In this document: positions 55,389-64,000 of the stretch, one piece after another
Position numbering within the stretch: the first letter of the stretch is position 1
Layout of the letters: every line of letters begins with the position of its first letter
From: Rhodospirillaceae bacterium
GTDB taxonomy: Bacteria; Pseudomonadota; Alphaproteobacteria; Rhodospirillales; Rhodospirillaceae
NCBI GenBank assembly: GCA_947476925.1
Contig: CANJSF010000019.1
Span: 1-64,000, forward strand
DNA length: 64,000 nucleotides
Direction: 5' to 3'
The notes under the pieces: model-generated
Databases searched by the model: none
Told to the model about the DNA's origin: nothing
What the model saw: the letters and a program-made list of their open reading frames with translations, nothing else
Program-made: the position numbers and the translations under genes

Positions 55389-56033
55389 TTATCGACACGA
55401 TCTGTTTCTAACAAGATTCAACTTCGCCCGCTTTCCCGACGCCCTCACGGGAGCACGCCAACATGGCGGAACGGCATCTTTGATACTGTCGTATACTGAG
55501 GAAAATTGCTGCTGCAACTGTGCAAATTTCGCCCATTCGCCAGACTTACTCGCACTGTCCATTGCCGAGAGGACACCCTGGATTTGGTTGAGTCCGACCA
55601 AAAGTTGCTTACCTTCAACTTCATCCAATTCTTCAGAAAATGGTCTCAAGCCGTCACTCACTTGGCACACACGCTGAAGATGGCTCAGGAGCTGCTTCGC
55701 GTTCTTTGCCTGGATTGCATCTTCAATACTCTCTTTTGAATAACCGAAGGCGATCCAGCCGGATTGAAAATCAGAGTAGGCGATGGGCTTGTTAATTCTC
55801 TCGGCTGCGGGAACATTCGATTGGCAAAAATCGTCAGCCCTCGCATGATTGGTGATTCCAAGCTGGCTCAAGAGAAATATAATGAAATACAATAAGCTTT
55901 GCCCGATGCCTGAACTTGCGGCCGCCTCTCGGCAGTCTATTTGGAATTCATGTTTCATTTGTTTTCCTTGTTGTGAGCAAGAGCGAAAAGTGACTTGCGA
56001 TAATCGTCGTAAAAACTTAGTGGAGGTATTCAT
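55389..56033 (-). CDS. Hypothetical exported protein in the metal cluster
   Basis: A protein of about 214 residues. A hydrophobic segment (SLLYFIIFLLSQLGI) followed by ARADDF looks like a signal peptide. The mature part is helical with a few Cys (DDFCQSN, RVCQVSD, VPPCWR). Two starts have ribosome sites: ATG 56033 (GGAG, spacing 7) and ATG 55958 (AAGGA). The later one would place the signal peptide nearer the N-terminus. Family not recognised. The position between the CDF and PII-like genes suggests a periplasmic metal-related role, by context only. Confidence 0.55.
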   Translation of the reverse strand: MNTSTKFLRRLSQVTFRSCSQQGKQMKHEFQIDCREAAASSGIGQSLLYFIIFLLSQLGITNHARADDFCQSNVPAAERINKPIAYSDFQSGWIAFGYSKESIEDAIQAKNAKQLLSHLQRVCQVSDGLRPFSEELDEVEGKQLLVGLNQIQGVLSAMDSASKSGEWAKFAQLQQQFSSVYDSIKDAVPPCWRAPVRASGKRAKLNLVRNRSCR

Positions 56034-56179
56034 TGCCATTCTCCGTTTACAGACCTTTTATGATCGACAGCACCTGATGTGATGAACTGAATACTGCGTT
56101 GAGCGAGCCGGAGAAACTTAGGGCCTCCCGCGCGTCTGCAAAAAGTCGACTTGATAGTAGTTTTTAGCTAAGCATTGTT

Positions 56180-59670
<3,491 letters not shown>

Positions 59671-59706
59671 TCAGGCAACGATAGATTTTTGGTGAGACAA
59701 ACATGC

Positions 59707-60648
59707 CTAATCCTCATGTTCGGCCTCTCCCTTACCAAGATCGGCTTTGAGAATGAAACTGTTGCTAGTCGCGTAAGCGACTCCAGATACAATTCCTTCG
59801 ACAACCTCGCTAAAGTCGCTGTCTGTGCGTCCGACTTTCAGCGGGCGGGGCTCAAATCCCTCGGCGTTACGGATAAAAACAACGTCTTGTCCATCAAGGT
59901 TCTGGATTGCTTCATTTCTGACCGCAATCGGAACAGGTGTTTCAGACAGGGTTATTTCTGCTGAAACGTAAATACCAGGAGCCCAGCCACGTGCCGCGTT
60001 ATCGAGTAGCACTCGTACCGTTCGAGTCTGACTGGCCATATTTCCCACTGGGGCGACGTAAACGACTTCGCCCTCAGAGATGAGGCCGGCATCGGAACCA
60101 ATGACGCGAGTGCGTTGACCGGGGTGCACTTTAGCGGCATCGCGCGGAAACAATGAGAGTTCAACCCAAACGGTCGATAGATCGGCGACTGTAAATAGAA
60201 TTTTTTCTGCGGTCTGTTCTCCTGGGTTAGCATTGCGCGCAATCACAACGCCACTCGCTGGCGCACTTATCGTATATGTTTGTAAGCTCTCATTACTTTC
60301 GACCGTAGCTAGGGCATCGCCTTGCTTTACGACATCACCGACCCGCTTAGCGACACTGCGAACCGTGCCGGGAAACCGCGCTGCGACTTCGCTCGTGCGT
60401 TCGCCATTGGGTGCAACAACACCATACAGCGCCAGCGTTTCACTAATTGAAACAGGTCCAGTCAATTCAACTTTGATCCCGGCCTTGCTGATCTGATCAT
60501 CTGATAATTTTACGTGCGGCTTTTCAGGCTCATCATGGCCATGTTCAGCTTTTGATGCGGGAACGCTTGCATCGGGTCCGCTGACAAAAAACCAGCCTCC
60601 TAGTCCAAAAACGATGGCGATAACGATTGCTGCGATATACCGGCTCAT
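59707..60648 (-). CDS. czcB: RND efflux periplasmic adaptor CzcB
   Basis: A 313-residue membrane-fusion protein linking CzcA and CzcC. An N-terminal membrane anchor (IAAIVIAIVFGLGGWFFVSG) is followed by a His/Glu-rich segment (KAEHGHDEPEKPH) that may bind metal. The lipoyl/barrel-sandwich halves include VVKQGDALATVESNE and ISAPASGVVIARN. The beta-barrel part is GQRTRVIGSDAGLISEG. AGGGGG lies upstream of the ATG. It starts 11 bases after czcC ends and is in one operon with czcA. Confidence 0.94.
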   Translation of the reverse strand: MSRYIAAIVIAIVFGLGGWFFVSGPDASVPASKAEHGHDEPEKPHVKLSDDQISKAGIKVELTGPVSISETLALYGVVAPNGERTSEVAARFPGTVRSVAKRVGDVVKQGDALATVESNESLQTYTISAPASGVVIARNANPGEQTAEKILFTVADLSTVWVELSLFPRDAAKVHPGQRTRVIGSDAGLISEGEVVYVAPVGNMASQTRTVRVLLDNAARGWAPGIYVSAEITLSETPVPIAVRNEAIQNLDGQDVVFIRNAEGFEPRPLKVGRTDSDFSEVVEGIVSGVAYATSNSFILKADLGKGEAEHED

Positions 60649-60659
60649 ATGAAGTCCCC

Positions 60660-61964
60660 CTATTTCTCTATGCCAGCTGTCGCCGAGCGAGCCGTCAGCC
60701 GTTCTATCTCGATAACCGCGTTGTGATATGCGACTGCCGTATCAATGGCCGAGCGTTGAAGCTCGATTAGTTGCTGTTGAGAGTTGAGCAACTCAAGCAA
60801 CGAGAAGCGGCCCGCATTGAACCCACTTTGGGTGAGTTCGCGGGCGCCTTCGGCAAGCGGCACCGCTTTCTCGCGCAAGACCGCAAGTTCGATACCGCGT
60901 TGCGTCGCTTCCTGGTGAAGCGCATACAGCGTAGCCTTTAATTCGGCCTGCGCGGCCCGCTCACGATATTCGACCTGCTGCAACTTGCTCCGCGCTTCGG
61001 CGGTATAGGGCGCGCTGCGACTGCCCGTACCCAAGGGCATAGAGAACGACAACACAAAAGCGTTGCTGCGGTCAGTTTGCAGGCGGCGCACCCCCGCACC
61101 CACTGTGATATCTGGCGTGGCCTGTGATTCAGTCAGTCGAAGCTTGGCCTCCTCGACGCGGCGTTCAGACGCAAAACGAACCAAGTTTGGATTTTGCTGG
61201 AGCATGGCATCCAGAGTGGTGAGCGGCTCAAGCTGTGGTAACGTAAAAAGCTCGGCCGCAGCTTCCATGGTGCCAACGCTGCTGCCGCCCCACATGGCTG
61301 TCAGACTTTGCCAAACCTGCAACACTCCACTTTCCGCGCGCGACTTTTCAATCTCAGCCCGCGTGAGTGCGATTTCCGCGTTGCGGTCCTCAACAGCTGC
61401 GCCGCGCCCGGTGGATACGCGCTGTCCCACGACCTTGCGGGTATTCGTCGCCAGTTCCATCGACTGCATCGCTAAAGAAACTTCGCGCTGAGCTGCAACG
61501 ACGCGAATAAACCGGCGTGCAACTTCGGCAACGGTATCGAGCTTTTCCGCATCTAATTCCGTGAGCAATAAATCGCGCTCACGCTCGGCAGTACCGATCC
61601 GCTTGCCGCGCTTACCGCCAAGTTCTAGCAGTGTACTAAGTTGCAGCGTGACCTGAGCGTCCTTAAAGGTAGAAAGGCGGTCAGTGCCGAAAATATCCTC
61701 GGTTTCGAGTCCAACCTCGATCGCTGGCCGCAGCGCCGCTTGATCACGCCGCGCATCTGCTGCTGTCAAAGCAAATTTCTGGCCAATCAGCGTTGGATTA
61801 ACTTCCATCACCCGCGCTATCGCGTCTCGTAGCGTCAGCGGCGTACCCTGCGGGACGCGCTGTACTATTTGGCTCGCGGCGCCCTGTGCGATTGCCGCAC
61901 TAGAGACAACGGCCACCGCCACACCCGCCAACAGCAGGGATCGTAAAACCGAATGAATCAACAT
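60660..61964 (-). CDS. czcC: TolC-family outer-membrane efflux protein CzcC
   Basis: A 434-residue outer-membrane channel with a signal peptide (LLLAGVAVAVVSSAAIAQG). The duplicated OEP coiled-coil repeats are visible: TLRDAIARVMEVNPTLIGQ and, in the second half, TQSGFNAGRFSLLELLNSQQQ. It forms the exit duct of the CzcCBA pump. AAGGG lies upstream of the ATG. First gene of czcCBA-PII; a hairpin at 62018-62043 sits in its leader. Confidence 0.94.
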   Translation of the reverse strand: MLIHSVLRSLLLAGVAVAVVSSAAIAQGAASQIVQRVPQGTPLTLRDAIARVMEVNPTLIGQKFALTAADARRDQAALRPAIEVGLETEDIFGTDRLSTFKDAQVTLQLSTLLELGGKRGKRIGTAERERDLLLTELDAEKLDTVAEVARRFIRVVAAQREVSLAMQSMELATNTRKVVGQRVSTGRGAAVEDRNAEIALTRAEIEKSRAESGVLQVWQSLTAMWGGSSVGTMEAAAELFTLPQLEPLTTLDAMLQQNPNLVRFASERRVEEAKLRLTESQATPDITVGAGVRRLQTDRSNAFVLSFSMPLGTGSRSAPYTAEARSKLQQVEYRERAAQAELKATLYALHQEATQRGIELAVLREKAVPLAEGARELTQSGFNAGRFSLLELLNSQQQLIELQRSAIDTAVAYHNAVIEIERLTARSATAGIEK

Positions 61965-62017
61965 AATGAGCCCTTATCGCATGTTATTTTGGCGCGCAAA
62001 TGCAAGCGCTACACAAG

Positions 62018-62043
62018 CCCCTCAGACGATTTCGGCTGAGGGG
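62018..62043. promoter_or_regulatory. 8-bp hairpin in the czcC leader
   Basis: CCCCTCAG (62018-62025) and CTGAGGGG (62036-62043) form a perfect stem with a ten-base loop. It lies between the stop of 62054-62419 and the czcC start. It has no T-run on the minus strand, so it may be a processing or regulatory structure, not a simple terminator. Confidence 0.55.
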
Positions 62044-62053
62044 TGCTCTGCGA

Positions 62054-62419
62054 TTAGGCTCGGGGAGGGTCTATTATGGAGTAGGAGACAGTGAGGCGCG
62101 GTAAATTGTGAGACGCCACACTATGCTGGTATTGACCTTGTGGCTCGAAACTTACGGCCGGTGGAGGAACTGCAAAAGCGACCACACCGCAATGATGACA
62201 AATCGACGGATTCGAGCAAAAGCCATTCCAGCAGCAGCCACTATCGCAATCGTCCCATGCGCGGTCTGGCCGATGAAGGGCATCCGAATTTAATTGTGCA
62301 ACTGATGTCTGTACGTTTTCAAAAAACTGAGCGCGCGAGCACGAAAAAGAATCCGCCCGCGCGCCACTGGCGAGGCCGAGGGCTAAGAATAGCGCAACGA
62401 GGGCGAGAAACAGTCTCAT
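62054..62419 (-). CDS. Exported cysteine-rich protein upstream of czcC
   Basis: A 121-residue protein with a clear signal peptide (MRLFLALVALFLALGLASG, then ARA). The mature part has a dense Cys/His cluster CDSGCCWNGFCSNPSICHHC in its middle, well suited to metal binding or disulfides. The C-terminal third has no Cys. It is on the same strand and directly upstream of czcCBA, so it is likely the first gene of that unit. Function by context: periplasmic metal binding or sensing. No family recognised. Confidence 0.68.
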   Translation of the reverse strand: MRLFLALVALFLALGLASGARADSFSCSRAQFFENVQTSVAQLNSDALHRPDRAWDDCDSGCCWNGFCSNPSICHHCGVVAFAVPPPAVSFEPQGQYQHSVASHNLPRLTVSYSIIDPPRA

Positions 62420-62612
62420 GTAATAAGCATAGGCTGAGAATCAGGAAATGTGCAAGTAGTTGCTTGCAACGACACGTTACGTCTTACGATAGTTTAGCCA
62501 CACGCTGATCCCTTGGCCTGGCAAACGGTATGGCTAAGTTGATTCGTAAATCTTTTCTTGCAATCACCCAGTCGTGATGGCGAACCCAGCACGTTGCGCT
62601 TATATAAGTCAT

Positions 62613-62921
62613 ATGAATTCAACACTTGCAGGACTCGGACGGTTACTTGGACTTGCAGCTATCCTTGGCGGCTTGTTATTGCCTGCTATTGCGACTCCTT
62701 GCGTGGAAGCCAAGGTTGCAGCCGTCTACGCAACTGAGTGTACCTGCTGCGATTCAGCCGCCCCAGCTTGCGCCAAATCCTGTGCGCTTTCGTGTCATCC
62801 GCTCACTTTGACGAGCGATACTGCTGCGCCCAAAGATTTGCGAACTGCATCTCTTTACTCCGTCGCCCCCATAGCCGGTAGCGGCATAAACCTTCGGCCC
62901 GCCACGCCCCCTCCGCGTTGA
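62613..62921 (+). CDS. Exported cysteine-rich hypothetical protein
   Basis: A 102-residue protein with a hydrophobic N-terminal segment (GLGRLLGLAAILGGLLLPAIA) acting as signal or anchor. A short Cys-rich stretch follows (CTCCDSAAPACAKSCALSC). The rest is Ser/Pro-rich. The ATG at 62613 places the hydrophobic segment near the N-terminus; the frame extends to 62574. It lies 49 bases before an even smaller Cys-rich exported peptide. Both diverge from the czc operon, so they may respond to the same metal. Confidence 0.6.
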   Translation: MNSTLAGLGRLLGLAAILGGLLLPAIATPCVEAKVAAVYATECTCCDSAAPACAKSCALSCHPLTLTSDTAAPKDLRTASLYSVAPIAGSGINLRPATPPPR

Positions 62922-62970
62922 CAAGCCCCATTGCAGCTACTCTTTTCAACAACATTCTACGGAGAGCTAC

Positions 62971-63090
62971 ATGAGACAATTTCTGTTCACGACGCTTTTT
63001 GCTGTATTTGCCATCTCTGCGATGGCACATGCATCGCAAGCCTGCTGCAGCAACCTTGCCTGCTGCGATGGCACTGAATGCTGTGAGTAA
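62971..63090 (+). CDS. 39-residue exported peptide with three CC pairs
   Basis: A very short gene: GGAGAGC lies seven bases before the ATG, and the frame encodes a signal peptide (MRQFLFTTLFAVFAISAMA, then HA). An 18-residue mature peptide would follow, SQACCSNLACCDGTECCE, with three Cys-Cys pairs at regular spacing. A 9-bp hairpin follows the stop. The strong ribosome site, signal peptide, terminator and Cys spacing together argue that it is real. It resembles a minimal metallothionein but exported; metal binding is inference. I know no matching family. Confidence 0.72.
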   Translation: MRQFLFTTLFAVFAISAMAHASQACCSNLACCDGTECCE

Positions 63091-63101
63091 CTAAGTCGGG
63101 T

Positions 63102-63125
63102 GCCCGCTTCAGCCATGAGGCGGGC
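63102..63125 (+). terminator. Hairpin after the 39-residue Cys peptide
   Basis: GCCCGCTTC pairs with GAGGCGGGC (one G-U pair) over a six-base loop. It begins 12 bases after the stop codon. The following bases are only moderately T-rich. Confidence 0.6.
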
Positions 63126-63321
63126 GCTTACTTCTGTGAGCACCTTTGTAGTTTAGCGCGATAGGGGAACTGAGAGCCGTCACGCTGTCCAACATTTGTA
63201 GCGTGATCTGAAATGCCAGGCTGATTGGTTTGCGGACGGAGATGCGAGTCTTGGGTTGCAACGCCCGCTGCCGAGTGAACTTTTAGCGGTTCGCCCTAAA
63301 CCTGAAACAATCTAACCCGAA

Positions 63322-63594
63322 ATGAATAAACTGCCGCCCTTTCAGCTTGCCGCTTATCAGCGCGCTGAAATTGAACGCCGAAAATGCCGGGAATGGCTGA
63401 TTCAAATCATGCGGGCGTCACCGATTAAGACCCGCTCGAAAGATGACCTACGCGCTGAAGCTATGCGCGACTTGAGGGTTTCAAAGAGTTCATTCGACAT
63501 GGCGTGGATCATGGCCATTGAGGAAATGGGGTATCGTGATTGGTATGAGCCACTGCGGAAGGGTCGTAAGCCAAACCGGAATAGGCTGAATTAG
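63322..63594 (+). CDS. Hypothetical protein
   Basis: A 90-residue basic, helical protein without a recognised family. It has an amphipathic start (LAAYQRAEIERRKCREWLIQI), a central TRSKDDLRAEAMRDLRVSKSS and a C-terminal basic tail (GRKPNRNRLN). The pattern LRVSKSSFDMAWIMAIEEMG looks like a small HTH-type fold, which is only a guess. It lies 20 bases before the exonuclease gene on the same strand. Confidence 0.6.
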   Translation: MNKLPPFQLAAYQRAEIERRKCREWLIQIMRASPIKTRSKDDLRAEAMRDLRVSKSSFDMAWIMAIEEMGYRDWYEPLRKGRKPNRNRLN

Positions 63595-63613
63595 GTCGGG
63601 CGGGGGAAACCAA

Positions 63614-64000
63614 TTGTTACTTAGAGTCATCGACATTGAAACCACCGGAATGGAACCGCCCGCCGAAATCATCGAGTTGGGTCGGGTGGACGTGGTATCC
63701 GAGGGAGAGGGCTGGCGAATTGATCGGCCCATGGCTCGGCTCTATCGCCCGCTACACGGCATCCCTCCCGAAACGATGGCGGTCCACCACATCACTGAGG
63801 CTGAATTCGACGCGGACACTCCAGTCTGCACGGACGAACGATTGCGGTTGGCGGTATGGGGCGGTGCAAAGCCCGACATATTGGTGGCCCACAATTGTGA
63901 GTTTGAGCGTCAGTTTATTCCAGATACAGCGACCGACGCCTTGCCGTGGATATGCACATTCAAGGTTGCGCTTCACGTCTGGCCTGACGCGCCAAAGCAC
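63614..64000 (+). CDS. DEDDh 3'-5' exonuclease-like protein (cut by window end)
   Basis: The first 129 residues of a DnaQ-like exonuclease. VIDIETTG gives the ExoI Asp-x-Glu, and AHNCEFERQFI gives the ExoII motif with its Asn and Glu. The likely start is TTG 63614 after GGGGGAAACC; no ATG lies near the N-terminus. The reading frame is open to the last base, so the C-terminal ExoIII motif is outside the window. It probably trims DNA or RNA 3' ends. Confidence 0.8.
   Translation, partial: MLLRVIDIETTGMEPPAEIIELGRVDVVSEGEGWRIDRPMARLYRPLHGIPPETMAVHHITEAEFDADTPVCTDERLRLAVWGGAKPDILVAHNCEFERQFIPDTATDALPWICTFKVALHVWPDAPKH

Overview
The window reads as a chromosome segment of an alphaproteobacterium; I cannot name the genus. 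The evidence is gene order and protein type. There is a lysR-trxB-lrp cluster close to greA, a carA-carB-greA transcription unit, and a yqeY (GatB/YqeY)-dnaG-rpoD run. These groups commonly travel together in Alphaproteobacteria. Tat- and Sec-exported oxidoreductases and a DUF1800/DUF1501 pair also fit.

Layout. 1-32,281 is mostly core chromosome. It holds two exported oxidoreductases and uvrB, an A+T-richer orphan gene (DUF2971), a ChaA-type cation/proton antiporter, a two-gene phage-flavoured cassette, and aspartate aminotransferase preceded by a striking array of contiguous palindromes (8297-8355). Then come lysR-trxB divergent from lrp, an exported SDR, the DUF1800-DUF1501 secreted pair, carAB-greA, yqeY-dnaG-rpoD, an alpha/beta hydrolase, a secreted M1-M28-PDZ peptidase fusion, and a tRNA with a CAT anticodon (32205-32281).

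From the tRNA to the end of the window the content is accessory and looks like one or more genomic islands. 32.6-35.9 kb has four or five genes I do not recognise plus an excisionase-like HTH protein. 35.8-43.7 kb is a defence block: a DUF4145 protein, a NucS/PD-(D/E)XK-like protein and a complete type I restriction-modification operon hsdM-hsdS-hsdR. 43.7-51.9 kb is a mix of a secreted endonuclease/exonuclease/phosphatase protein, a MaoP/DUF413-like protein, a 1 kb gene-poor region with G-runs and inverted repeats, DUF3768 and PcfJ-like genes, and an XRE regulator divergent from an InlB-type repeat surface protein. 52.3-54.0 kb is a compact candidate mobile element: a possible HUH (rolling-circle/relaxase-like) protein, a perfect 26-bp direct repeat, a phased GATCA iteron-like array and a serine recombinase. 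54.4-63.1 kb is a metal-resistance cluster: a CDF exporter, a PII-like protein, CzcA/CzcB/CzcC, and three exported cysteine-rich small proteins, one of only 39 residues. The window ends inside a DEDDh exonuclease gene.

How the genes work together. carAB supplies carbamoyl phosphate for arginine and pyrimidine synthesis. dnaG and rpoD form the macromolecular-synthesis unit. hsdMSR forms one restriction enzyme. CzcCBA spans the envelope to pump divalent metal outwards, and CzcA carries Asp402, Asp408 and Glu415, the residues known from the zinc/cobalt/cadmium pump. The CDF protein, the PII-like protein and the Cys-rich exported peptides plausibly move, sense or buffer the same metals. All functions are read from sequence motifs; no database search was run.
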